Of a DNA stretch of 64,000 nucleotides, positions 34,352 to 44,712 are shown in pieces. This DNA is from Aldrovandia affinis (taxonomy: Eukaryota > Chordata > Actinopteri > Notacanthiformes > Halosauridae). Position 1 is the first letter of the stretch. Every line of letters begins with the position of its first letter. The notes below the pieces were generated by a model. It saw nothing but the letters and a program-made list of their open reading frames with translations, was not told the origin of the DNA and searched no databases. The translations under genes and the position numbers were made by a program. The DNA is taken from contig JAINUG010000073.1 of assembly GCA_029706075.1 (NCBI GenBank), positions 4,412,501 through 4,476,500 on the forward strand. Reading direction: 5' to 3'.

Positions 34352-34560
34352 GTGAGTACAGTGTGAGTAGAGTGTGAGTAGAGTGTGAGTACAGTGTGAG
34401 TACAGTGTGAGTACAGTGTGAGTAGAGTGTGAGTACAGTGTGAGTACAGTGTGAGTACAGTGTGAGTAGAGTGTGAGTAGAGTGTGAGTAGAGTGTGAGT
34501 ACAGTGTGAGTAGAGTGTGAGTAGAGTGTGAGTACAGTGTGAGTACAGTGTGAGTAGAGT
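34352..34560 (+). repeat. 11-bp minisatellite with a two-state variable base
   Basis: Nineteen perfect-length units of GTGAGTAXAGT in which only the eighth base varies: ten units have C and nine have G. A partial unit follows at 34561. The period is not a multiple of three, so reading frames through it cycle (HTVLTLYSHS-like on the minus strand). Confidence 0.97.
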
Positions 34561-34655
34561 GTGAGTATTTCAGGGCCAGGACCCACGAGAGGAGGAGGAT
34601 GCCCTTAATAAAGCTGATTGCCAAGTTACTGATGCCCTGTTGCATGGCCACCCCT

Positions 34656-35277
34656 CCTCCTCTCTCCTCTCCCTCTCTCTCTCCCTCTCCCCCTCTCTCC
34701 TCCTCCTCTCTCCTCTCTCTCCTCTCTCTCCCCTCTCCCCTCTCTCCTCTCCTCTCCTCTCTCCTCTCCCTCTCCTCTCCTCTCCTCCTCCTCTCCTCCT
34801 CCCTCTCTCCTCTCTCCTCCCTCCTCCTCCCCTCTCCTCTCCTCCTCCTCTCTCCTCTCCCTCTCTCCTTTCCCTCTCCCTCTCCTCCTCCTCCTCTCCT
34901 CTCTCTCTCCTCCCCTCTCTCTCTCCCTCTCCCCCTCTCCCTCTCTCCTCCCCCTCTCCCCCTCTCTCCTCTCCCTCCCTCCTCTCCTCTCTCTCCTCTC
35001 CCCTCTCCTCCCCTCTCCCTCTCCTCTCTCCTCCTCCCCCTCTCTCCTCCCCCTCTCTCCTCTCCCTCTCCTCCTCCTCCTCCTCTCTCTCTCCCTCCTC
35101 CTCCTCTCTCTCCTCCCCCTCCTCCCTCCTCTCCCTCTCCTCTCCTCTCCTCTCTCCTCCCCCTCTCTCTTCTCCCTCTCCCTCTCCTCCTCCTCTCTCC
35201 TCTCTCCTCCTCTCTCCCTCTCCTCTCTCCTCCTCTCTCCCTCTCTCCTTTCTCTCTCTCTCTCTCCTCTCCTCTCT
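34656..35277 (+). repeat. ~620-bp polypyrimidine CT/CCT tract
   Basis: Almost only C and T on this strand: CTCTCC, CTCCTC and CCCCTCTC variants. The only exceptions seen are rare. Long Ser/Pro/Leu (+) and Arg/Glu/Gly (-) open frames are artefacts. Such mirror-rich tracts can form triplex (H-) DNA. Confidence 0.97.
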
Positions 35278-36744
35278 TCACATAGTCCAGAGGAAGATGA
35301 CCTTGCCTTCCATAGGCTCCACACATGATGGCATCTTTCCCCAAACGGTAACCCTGCCAATGCCCCCTACCATGATTGATAAGTTTCAATTATTTCTGTT
35401 TTCTGTTACTTTCGAATTGGCTCTTAAAGAAATTGGCTCTCCATTCCCCTGGGTTTGGGGCAATGAAATCATGTTTATTTCCACCTTTAAACCAGTTCAT
35501 AAATTAGTTCAGTAACTGCTTGGTGTGACAGGCCCCTGGCCACATGACAGTTTTTTAATCAAGTAATATCCCATTGATCTGAGATGTGTCTCAAATGTGA
35601 TTACACAAACCAGCTCTCTGTTTCATGTAGAACAGGACCATATATGTGCCGGTTTCATCAAAATCATCAATGCCATAATTATCCGAAACCTCTTCCCCAG
35701 AAACGGTGTTAATGAGCTCTTATTGCACTGATCTGGGGTCACACTTGTACATGATTCTTGTGAAGATCATCTCCCATGGGGAGAACTACGGGTTTGTGAG
35801 GTCTGGACAAGTGATCCTGAGAAAATGCCATTGGTTTACATACTGTATAAAGATACTATATGTATATGTTTACCCCTACCAAAGAAACTCTGAGTAGTCG
35901 CTATAATGAGTCACCATCAATGGTGGAAGCAGAGAGAAATCCTAGATAGTGTTAACGAGAAAACAGACGTTAACTGGATCTTTTTGAAGATGCTTTACCC
36001 ATAGCTGGAGCCCGATGTGGGAATACTGAGGACTGCAGCCAGTTTGTCTAATGGCTGCGAAGGCGATGATGGGCACCCCTTGATGGGGCGGCAGGGTATA
36101 CCAAAGTAACAGTGGCCTGTCCATGGCTTTGGTTGAGCACCCCCCTTGCCTTATGTGGTATAAAGCCTAAAAGGCATCCTAGGTTCTGCGGTGTGATACT
36201 GAAGACTGCAGCTTCGGTTGAGCTTCTCAGTCCTTGGGGTGCTGGCAGCTAGACTTGGTGTTTGGTTGTACTGGAGTACCAGTGGCATGTCCACAGCTTT
36301 GGAGTAACCAGCCACCTTTTTTAGATGGTCAAAAAAAACCAAATGCAAATATACAAAGCAGATATATCCTTTGCAAATGCAAAAATCTGAAAGTATTTCT
36401 GTAATGGGGCTTGATTTGCATATTACCCAGAATTATTTTTAGATTCATTTAAAGTTACTGTCACTGGGACACGCCCACCTGGCCATGTGGTTGTTTACTA
36501 AAGGTCAAAGGTCACATTTTTAAGTGACAGCTCTAACTTGAAGATAGCCATATAGTATCTATATATGTTTACTTTTCCCTACACATGAATAGGACAGGGA
36601 TTTGTAGAACTGTATCTGGCTTAACAAGCACTTGAATTGAGTAATTATGTCAGATCTCTGTATCACAACCAATGAGAGCATGCTGTGCATTTATGGTAAC
36701 AAACAACATTTTCATTCTGTGGAAACGTCACTAATCCGGGCTCC
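35278..36744. other. Intergenic sequence with a diverged tandem duplication
   Basis: At about 35970-36310 two ~170-190-bp blocks share ATACTGAGGACTGCAGC/ATACTGAAGACTGCAGC, then GTAACAGTGGCCTGTCCATG/GTACCAGTGGCATGTCCACA and GCTTTGG. No coding frame is recognised. Confidence 0.5.
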
Positions 36745-37105
36745 TGTCAGGCCATTTGGAGAAGTGGAAGGCATGCCAGGAATGCACAGCTCAATCAATG
36801 GGCTGTTGGCCCTGGAGGGTGTTTAACCTATGACTACCCGAGCACTTTGCTTGAACGTTCAAATTTGTTTGTTTCGTAGTTCCCAGTGTTTAGTTTATTC
36901 CGTTCTCCGGAATACGTTTTGAGTTTTACTGTTTTGCTTGTTTTGTTTTCTCCTGCTCGTTTGTTGCTTTGGTTTATTTGTTAGTGTTGTTCCGTGTGGT
37001 AGTGTTTTGCCGTTTCCTCATATCTGCGTTAAAGGAAAATAAAAAACCTTAAAACGCCTCTCTGTCTCGCCTGCTATTGGTTCCAAACCTACAACATTCC
37101 TGACA
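36745..37105 (+). mobile_element. Candidate solo LTR
   Basis: 361 bp bounded by TGTCAGG and its perfect inverted copy CCTGACA, with AATAAA at 37038-37043 and a T/G-rich middle. These fit an LTR of a Gypsy-like retrotransposon. No clear target duplication (flanks GCTCC and GTTAA) and no internal retroviral-type genes nearby. Confidence 0.5.
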
Positions 37106-37171
37106 GTTAATAGTGTATCTTTTATTTCATTTTCCCTCTCATACACTCAGTACTCACTGAGGAAATATCTT

Positions 37172-37340
37172 TTACGTTTACATTTACATTAAGGCATTTA
37201 GCAGACGCTCTTATCCAGAGTGACTTACAGGATGTACATTAATACATGGTAAGATCAATCATAGTTCGCGCAAGAGATCAGTGCAGTAATACAGCGATAG
37301 ACATCATTATTGGCAGCTACACACCATATCACTTATTTTA
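37172..37340 (-). mobile_element. L2-clade LINE 3' end
   Basis: Plus-strand text TTTAGCAGACGCTCTTATCC, then AGAGTGACTTACAGGATGTA, is the reverse of the GGATA tail (hairpin 37206-37222, one weakened pair). AGTGCAGTAATACAGCGATA follows, from the 3' UTR. Strongly 5'-truncated. Confidence 0.8.
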
Positions 37341-37516
37341 TTTTACTTTTCCTCACAGTAGGTTACAATCCCCATACACTCTGTACTCACTGAGGAAATA
37401 TCTTAGCAGCAGAATGTCAGCACAGGAACAGGTGTGTCTCAGTAATACTGCCCATGGCTGCGCTCCCGTTTGTCACCTGGGACGTATTCAACAGGAGCAC
37501 CCTGCACTCCAGGGGA

Positions 37517-37605
37517 TTTACTGTTACACCAGCTGAGACCCGGGGGAATGCTTTTACTGTTACACCAGCTGAGACCCGGGGGAATGCTTTTACTGTTACA
37601 CCACC
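37517..37605 (+). repeat. 36-bp tandem repeat
   Basis: Two full units of TTTACTGTTACACCAGCTGA plus GACCCGGGGGAATGCT at 37517 and 37553, and a partial third. Confidence 0.9.
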
Positions 37606-37949
37606 CCAGGCCCCCCTGAACAGGAGCACCATTGCGCAGCGCAGGAACGGTTCTGCCATATGGCCGTTAGCTCCAGGCAGCTTGATTACCTGTGCAGGAG
37701 GTTAGAGGTGAAAGAGGGCTGAGCCTCATCGCACATCTAGGGGTTCGTAAGAGACGCAGTATGAATAACGTGCACCTGGACTACCCAGAGTCCGGCTTTA
37801 AAACCCTGAAGAAGCCGAGTATTTAACAACACACACATGCACACTTAAATCCTCGCATGGTGTTTTAAAAAGAGCAACAGCCCGTATACAAGGCTCTCGT
37901 CGTAAACGACCCCTTTGGTCTCTCCAGGATCGTCTTCCACCAACTCCGA

Positions 37950-38034
37950 TTTCACGATGATGATGATGTCACGATGATGTCACGATGATTTCACGATGAT
38001 ATCACGATGATGTCACGATGATGTCACGATGATG
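37950..38034 (+). repeat. 11-bp TCACGATGATG repeat
   Basis: About seven imperfect copies of KTCACGATGAT, with an extra GATGAT insertion. Confidence 0.85.
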
Positions 38035-38172
38035 GTGCTCCTTTAATGCCGTCGTGATGACAGGGAGATTAGTCCCGCCTCCTCCACATTAGGGAGGTGC
38101 GTTTGGACCCACTTCACGGAGGAGCTGTGGACAGGGCGGGAGAGAGAGAGAGAGAGAGGATTCCCAGTGTGA

Positions 38173-38178
38173 CATCAG

Positions 38179-38225
<47 letters not shown>

Positions 38226-38226
38226 G

Positions 38227-38270
<44 letters not shown>

Positions 38271-38271
38271 G

Positions 38272-38321
<50 letters not shown>
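38173..38321 (+). repeat. ATC trinucleotide repeat, ~50 units
   Basis: 149 bp of (CAT)n with three GCA interruptions near 38177, 38224 and 38272. Open frames through it (poly-Ser on plus, poly-Asp or poly-Met on minus) have no gene context. Confidence 0.97.
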
Positions 38322-39116
38322 CGACTGAGTCCGCACCGGGCCGGGGCTGGGAAGAAAGTGGGAAAGAAATGAAAAAGTCGTGAGCCATAAACAAACAAGG
38401 CCTGCCAGTCAGAGACAGCTCAGAAGACGGATTATTTGAGACGGGATCAGATCTTTATTCAGATTCTGTGAAATGATTTAGGATGTTTTCTGCTCACTGC
38501 GGGAGGATCATGATTAAGATCTCATAATTAACAGGAGGGCAAAACCGTGTGGCGTGACGGTGAGGTGATCGGGGCCTTATCTACACATTTTCACTTTCCC
38601 TTTAGGAGGAAGGAGACGGCTCAAACCACATTTCTGAAGTTTGGGATAAAAGCCTCAAATCATCTGATGAGAGATTCATGCCTGAATGAGTGATTTCATG
38701 CTTAATGTCACTTGCAGTTTGTGAAAATCGGACACCGATTTGTTAAAAATAATAATGGTTAGATATTCCCTCCTCATTAGACAATGCTGATTGGGTACTC
38801 CATGCAAATCATTTATGTAGAATTTGATATGAGGCGGAAAATGAATCCAGCACCACTAACACTTCTTATACAATATTTATATCATATCATAACTTTAATA
38901 AGCCACATTGAAGAGCTGAGAAAACAAACTATATATATTATTATATACATCTTATGTTTCTTGCTGTAGTATGGAACTCATATCTTGTTGATGTGCCACA
39001 TAAATTATGTTTTAATCTCTTATTTGATGCAAACCGAGTCTGTGCCTGTGGGCAGGTAAGTACACACATTAGACAGGGCGAGGAAACAGAGTTTAAATAT
39101 CCAGGAAAACTACGGG
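38322..39116. other. Unique sequence, possible conserved non-coding DNA
   Basis: 38430-38780 is complex, repeat-free DNA with TAAT/ATTA cores (ATGATTAAGATC, ATAATTAACAGG). No exon is visible. Confidence 0.3.
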
Positions 39117-39415
39117 CTCCACTACCACTGAATTCTGTACATCTAGCTAATTGTCATCACCACTGCCTACATGTTTAATACTGCTTTTAGTATATGTATA
39201 CTTGTTTAAAACTTCCTCTTAAAAAAAAAAATATATATATATATTTACTAACCTTTTACTTGCCGGTGTTACAGGTATGGTGTGCAGCTTCCTGCAACGA
39301 TGTCTATCGCTGTATTACTGCACTGATCTCTTGCGCGGACTATGATTGTTCCTACCATGTATTAATGCACATCTTGTAAGTCGCTCTGGATAAGAGCGTC
39401 TGCTAAATGTGCTGT
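39117..39415 (+). mobile_element. L2-clade LINE 3' end
   Basis: It begins CTCCACTACCACTGAATTCT, spanning the ORF stop. Then A- and TA-rich spacer, GTGTTACAGGTATGGTGTGC and the hairpin CGCTCT-GGATA-AGAGCG at 39382-39398, ending TCTGCTAAATG. Confidence 0.85.
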
Positions 39416-39810
39416 CTCTGCGTGCAGATGTAGGTGGCGAGCGTGCTCTCTGGGACACCGCCACACACGGGGGTGAACGCACAAAGCAGAACGCCGCTGA
39501 GAAACACCAATCACATCGCAGCTTATCTCAGAGGTCAGAGGTCACAGCGAGAGGCACAAATATGTTATTGAGAGGAAAAATAGGTTGTGGTCTCCTAGCA
39601 ACCAATCGTATCTGTTCATAGAGAAGGATTGTGTGTGATTTGATTTCAGGGAGTTTGATTGGGGGAATGGCAGAGCAGAGATTCAGGGCCCTTCCCTGCG
39701 ACAGACAGCAGAAGATCATATCTTAAAGCAAAAATACAGCCTCAGACTTCCTTTAGGGGAAGTCTGCATATAGAGTCTGGGGTTTAAAGCACCGCTCAGG
39801 TTAATGTCTG

Positions 39811-40346
39811 AAGGCCTCTACATGCTTCTGCGTAACCTGGGCAACTTCTTCGCGGTTCGCGCAATGCAACAATGTCGCGAGCACTCTGCAATATACATAC
39901 GTCTGCAAAGGCTACGCGCAGCCTATGCAACATGGTGTCCTTACACTTCTGTACACTAGTAGGCGTCAATGTATTGAACAAGGTCGGTAAAGTTTTCATG
40001 AAAGCAGGGAAACACATTCAAACTTCTTCAGCCAATCTTTCCTGAAGCTGGTTCATTTTCTACCGTGTCGAGCAAATGATGCTAGCTATCTATATCATTA
40101 GCTACTAGCTCAATGAACTGTGACCTATGAACTATGACAGCTCTGCCTCCATTCACTAACCAACCAATCAATGATGTGCAACGTCTACGTGAACGGTTGT
40201 GCTGCGGTCGCGAGTTAGATTTTTGTGCTAGGTACGCGACACCCTCTGAAACCCCCTCTGCGCAGGTCACAAAGGCTGCGTTGGTGTTGCAGAGCCCTGG
40301 TTGTGTTGCTGTCGTGTTGTTGTCCTTCGAGCGTGCAGAGGCCTTT
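39811..40346. mobile_element. Possible non-autonomous DNA transposon
   Basis: Inverted ends AAGGCCTCTACATGCT and AAGGCCTCTGCACGCT (reverse complement of right end) match at 14 of 16 positions. The interior shows further inverted similarity (TCTGCAAAGGCTACGCGCAG). No clear target duplication or transposase. Confidence 0.4.
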
Positions 40347-40705
40347 ACAAAGCACTGAATGTGTTAAAGCGTTAATGCGTGGAATAGCTTGCCAGGTCAT
40401 TTTACAATTATAATTTTGTCCTTTGGCGTAGACTGTTATCCAAAGCGACTTACAAGAGCGTACTAACATGGCTATAGATCATCGCTACAGATACAGTCCA
40501 AGCGTTGTCATCGCAGTGGTTTTTACCACAAAACCTGGAGTACAAACGGGAGAGGAAGGTTTTTATAAAGGAAACAGAGGCCGCTGGGCTGTCCGGGCCT
40601 GACACAAAGATAGATATTCTCCAGAGACGCCTGAGTGGCCTGCTCTCATTATCGTTCTTATGTTCTAATGCAATTCTGCAGTACTCGTCCTCCCTAGAGA
40701 AGCCA
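40347..40705. other. Intergenic sequence with decayed L2-like tail
   Basis: GTTATCCAAAGCGACTTACA at about 40435 resembles a minus-strand L2 tail; the remainder is unique. Confidence 0.4.
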
Positions 40706-40830
40706 ACAAACACACACACGATACAGCAGAATAAAGACAAACACACACACGATACAGCAGAATAAAGACAAACACACACACGATACAGCAGAATAAAGAC
40801 AAACACACACACGATACAGCAGAATAAAGA
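40706..40830 (+). repeat. 31-bp minisatellite, four copies
   Basis: Units of ACAAACACACACACGATACA plus GCAGAATAAAG at exact 31-bp spacing. Confidence 0.92.
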
Positions 40831-41400
40831 GCCATGCGCTATACAATCTGACCCCACTTGTGTGGCACTTAATACCAGGGCAGTAGCAGCAGCATTTTCA
40901 CCAGCAGAAAGAGAAAATAAGCACAGAACCAAACACTACCAGCAGGGTTTGTGTTTGTGCCTGTTTAAGAGAAGAGGACACACACAGCTTCGTTCTCTCC
41001 GAGGCAGAAGCTTTGCATTTTGTTTACCTGGCGAAAGAAAGTGCAGCATCCTCAAACTCTGCAAAATGTGGAAAACCAGAAAAATGCTCCTGACAAATGA
41101 AAGTGCTGTGCATGAGACCTGAGATATGTAGCGTAATATTTAATGAATCTGCAGGGGTCTGCCCTCGATTAGCCTGCTCTACTTTTCCTGCCGACGGTGG
41201 CTCTGGTGAAATACGGTGTTTGTGGTTTCTGGGCCGGCTAACAGATGCAGCCGCTGGAGTCCATGCACAGTGGAGCAATGACCTCATCAACATGCGCCCC
41301 TGCAGGCCAGGCTGTGAACTGCAGTTTTTATCTGCAGGCCTCCTCTGTCAGCTTTCTTTAGGACTGCAGGTGAAAGACAATCAAAGAGCAATTTGTTTCT
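40831..41400. other. Unique intergenic sequence
   Basis: Small open frames on both strands without family signatures. Confidence 0.4.
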
Positions 41401-41800
41401 GATTTTTTCCCGTTTTTCTCCCAATTTAGTGCCCAATTACACCTTCTGTTTATTTAAATGTACCCTCCCCACACGAGTCCGCCACTCGTCTTTACAAGGC
41501 AAGCTAATTCTCCGAGGGCAGCAAACTCCACTTCCTTTGAGATGGAATTCCCCCCACCCATGTTCTGGAGACTCCCTTACGTGCTTCACGGCGGACCCGA
41601 TCCGGCTCACTCCGGCGTAGGTCGTGAAACGCACCCCATAGTAAACGCCGGGCCAGAGCCCTTCTCTCCACTGAAGCCCGTAACAGCATTTTGTGGGAGG
41701 AGGCGGTACTTCGCCTTTGTCACTGCCAGTCTCAGGGCTACAGCAGTGAACTCACTATACGAGGGGGGGGTTACGAGGGGGGGTTACGAGGGGGGGGGGT
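41401..41800. mobile_element. Rearranged SINE-related mosaic
   Basis: 41408-41460 is a minus-strand tail (TTTCTCCCAATTTAGTGCCC, AATTACACC), and 41690-41770 is a plus-strand body piece (GGAGGAGGCGGTACTTCGCC, CAGTCTCAGGGCTACAGCAG) of the GGTGGTCTAGCGG family. They flank unrelated sequence and a G-rich run. This may be a distinct composite family. Confidence 0.5.
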
Positions 41801-41859
41801 CGACATGAAACTGTGGACACGTCACAGCAACAGAGCCAGGTGGCTTCCATCCCTTACAC

Positions 41860-42054
41860 CAGGGGTGCCCAAGTTCGGTCCTGGAGATCTACTGGGCATG
41901 CTGGCTTTTGTTTCAGCCCAGCACTAACACACCTGATTCGAACATTCATTGCCTTGACGAGCAGTTGATTAATGGAATCAGGTGTGTTGGTGCTGGGCTG
42001 AAACAAAAGCCAGCACACCCAGTAGATCTCCAGGACCGAACTTGGGCATCCCTG
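41860..42054. mobile_element. 195-bp palindromic hAT-like MITE, perfect target duplication
   Basis: The left arm CAGGGGTGCCCAAGTTCGGT and right arm (reverse complement CAGGGATGCCCAAGTTCGGT) pair for about 80 bp, separated by a short spacer. Exact 8-bp direct repeats CCTTACAC lie at 41852-41859 and 42055-42062. Non-coding; mobilised by a hAT transposase in trans. The whole element can fold into one long hairpin. Confidence 0.93.
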
Positions 42055-42062
42055 CCTTACAC

Positions 42063-42893
42063 ATTTCAGCCCAATTCAGCAACAGCAGGTGCATTGTGGG
42101 ATTGTGCTCCGATCTCAGGGCCAGCGTTTCCCCTCTCAGTGATAACAGACTGGCTCCAGGCAACCACCATGCACCAGAAACCCACAGAAACAGTCACTGC
42201 CCGTAAACCAGATGCATTGGAGCAGAGGCTCACAATATTGAACATTTAGTGCCAATATTGACATTTAGAGCTTCAACCTAGAATGGAGCACTGCAGGGAA
42301 TTTCATCACTCAATCAAAGTTTTTAAAGATGCACAATAAATGTCCACGGTGTTTGGTCTTTGTCTTGTGTCCTGCGGTTTTGGCCCCAGTGCGGTTAGCG
42401 TTTACCCATCAACGGGCCGGGCCCTTCTGCCCCCTGTGTCCTGCTCAGTGTATCACGGCTGTTTGTCTCCTAATTGACCGAGGGGGAAACGCACGAGAGA
42501 TTAATCATGTTGTCATTAGCATGCAGGCCCACCAGCGAACTCCCTGAAGAGGTTCTGGCGGAACAAGGCCATCAGCATGGTTACGATAAAGCTCCCGTTG
42601 CCGGGGCGTAATTCCTTCTGAACGACGCTTCTGTTCTGTTTGCCTGGAAGATCCACTTGCTTATTTAGCTGATTCAACACTCAGGATAATTGTATCTGTC
42701 CCTAGGATTGTTTCAGGCCATGCTAATTACCATCGTACATTTTTACCATTGTACCAGATTTTGCACTTGAGGATTCCACAGCTCCCAGCCAGACCAATAG
42801 GCAGCTTAATGTTTATTGTTGGCTGGTAAATAATTTCTAAATTAATGTTTTCATACTCCAAGAGTTGTGTCATGCCTTTACTGCTCTCTAGTC
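42063..42893. other. Unique sequence with candidate conserved block
   Basis: 42340-42830 is long, complex and repeat-free, with many homeodomain-type cores (CTCCTAATTGACC, GAGATTAATCATG, GTCATTAGCATGC, GCTAATTACC). A regulatory element is plausible but unproven. Confidence 0.3.
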
Positions 42894-42894
42894 A

Positions 42895-43125
42895 GGCAGC
42901 AGTGTAGTGTAGTGGTTAGGGAGCTGGGCTTGTAACTCAGGAGTTGCAGGTTCAATTCCCAGGTGGGACACAGCAGTCGTGCCCTTAAGCAAGGTACTTA
43001 ACCTGAATTGCTTCAGTACATTTCTGGTTGAATAAATGGATTTGCATGTAGAGAAATGTAAAACTGTATAAGTCTCTCTGGATAAGAGCGTCTGCTAAGT
43101 GCCTGTAATGTGATGTGATGTAATG
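42895..43125 (+). mobile_element. Full-length tRNA-derived SINE (family AGTGTAGTGG)
   Basis: Head with A box TAGTGTAGTGGTTAGGGAGC and B box GCAGGTTCAATTCCCAGGTG. The body runs AAGGTACTTAACCTGAATTG, CTTCAGTACATTT and TTGAATAAATGGATT. The L2-type tail TCTCTGGATAAGAGCGTCTG, then CTAAGTGCC and TGTGATG repeats, follows. Sister copy at 52145. Confidence 0.9.
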
Positions 43126-43327
43126 TAGTTTCTGGCTTTCGCTGTGAGATGTGATCCCTCTGTGCAATTTCATGATCCCCAGACGTATAACCCAAACCAC
43201 ATTATATAACTGTGCAAAACATGTAAAATACTCAATCTAATTATGATTTACAATTACATGATAATATGGAGATGAATATCTGCACAAGCCTAGTAAATAC
43301 AACTTGCATACATAAATACATTTTTAG

Positions 43328-43432
43328 CAACACTGACAATGCTTAGGTTGTAGGTTTGATTTCACTTGGGACCACATATACTGAAAAATGTTTGAATTCA
43401 CTACTGTAAGTCACTTTGGAAAAGTATCTACA
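43328..43432 (+). mobile_element. Partial SINE, family TGGCTCAGTAGG
   Basis: CACTGACAATGCTTAGGTTG, then GTAGGTTTGATTTCACTTGG (B box) and CACATATACTGAAAAATG, with tail GTAAGTCACTTTGGAAAAGT. It matches the minus-strand copy at 24140 but lacks the A-box end, and its tail has lost two loop bases. Confidence 0.75.
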
Positions 43433-43445
43433 AACCACTGCCTGT

Positions 43446-43661
43446 AAACCAGAGACCATCTACACCTCTCTCCCCTAACCCTAACCCCTCTCCCCCTACA
43501 AACCAGAGACTATCTACACCTCTCTCCCCCCCTAACCCCTCTCCCCCTACAAACCAGAGACGATCTACACCTCTCTCCCCTAACCCCTCTCCCCCTACAA
43601 ACCAGAGACTATCTACACCTCTCTCCCCTAACCCTAACCTCTCTCCCCTACAAACCAGAGA
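43446..43661 (+). repeat. ~50-bp minisatellite with CCCTAACCCTAAC inserts
   Basis: Units begin AAACCAGAGACTATCTACAC at 43446, 43500, 43551, 43599 and 43652 (partial). Length varies (54, 51, 48, 53) mainly through the number of CCCTAA-like blocks. Confidence 0.9.
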
Positions 43662-43710
43662 GTGTTTATAGAGTTTACACCACTCTCTGCCCCGTTCATT
43701 CCCACAGGGA

Positions 43711-43770
43711 AGTGCTCTGTTCCACTAGTGCTCTGTTCCACTAGTGCTCTGTTTCACTAGTGCTCTGTTT
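43711..43770 (+). repeat. 16-bp tandem repeat
   Basis: Nearly four copies of AGTGCTCTGTTCCACT. Confidence 0.9.
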
Positions 43771-44580
43771 TACAATAACCCATATTATTTATCCTATGTA
43801 GTCTCAATATAAAAAATACATCTGGAATATTGGACATTGGATCATATTTGAATCAGTTGAGGTTTTTGTCAGGGTTAAAAAAATAAATCCAAGTTGCCTT
43901 TGAAACGATGTTATCTTACTTAAGATAGTTCTGTCCTGGAGCAGGGTGGGAGAATTTTGTAACCTCCAACAGTGATTTAATGCATGTCTGCTGTTGCCTG
44001 GATACTGCTAAATATGCAGAACCTTGTATCGTGGAACGGACAGGATGAGGCGATGGGTGGGAAGGGAATGGTAATGTGGTAATAAATTACTAAAACTAAA
44101 AAATCCAATTCTTGGAGGTTCAAAGTATGTCTGTTTGTGTGCACATGTTTTGAATAATTAATTTGGCATTCGTGGTCTTTGATTGATTTTAATTAAAAGT
44201 GAAAAGATCAGAGCTTCTCTTAGATATGGTGGTGCTGCTCTAATATCTATCATACAAGTGTTCCTGTTTCAGAAAGCTGTACTACGTGTTCTTTTCATGC
44301 AGTTTAGTATACACTTTCCACCAGGGCATTTGAAAATGAAAGAGGCAAGATTATCATTAATATTACTTGTAATAATGATACTAATACTTCTACTGCTAAT
44401 AATAATAATGATTATCATTGTAATAACCATAATCATAATTATCACCACAATGTGAATTATCATTGTCATTGTTATTGTTCTCATACCCAAGGCAACAAGG
44501 CAGCATAACATAGAAATGAAAATAAAACTAAAAAGTTGAAGGAGGAAAGGGTAGGAGGGGCCATATTAATGTTGAGGTGA
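43771..44580. other. AT-rich intergenic sequence
   Basis: Low-complexity ATAATAATGATTATCATT-type DNA at 44350-44480. No gene. Confidence 0.5.
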
Positions 44581-44712
44581 TGTGTGTGTGTATATATACA
44601 AACTATATATACACTATATACACACTATATGTACACTATATACACACTATATATACACTATATACAAACTATATATACACTATATACACACTATATATAC
44701 ACGTATATATAC
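44581..44712 (+). repeat. TATATACAC-rich tandem repeat
   Basis: Alternating ACTATATATACACTATATAC and ACACTATAT units preceded by (TG)n. Confidence 0.9.

Noticed and set aside
34328..35389. 353-codon minus-strand open frame and overlapping plus-strand frames
   Set aside because: Product of the 11-bp array and the CT/GA tract; all frames of such tracts lack stops.
38089..38398. Poly-Met, poly-Asp and poly-Ser frames
   Set aside because: All are translations of the ATC triplet array.
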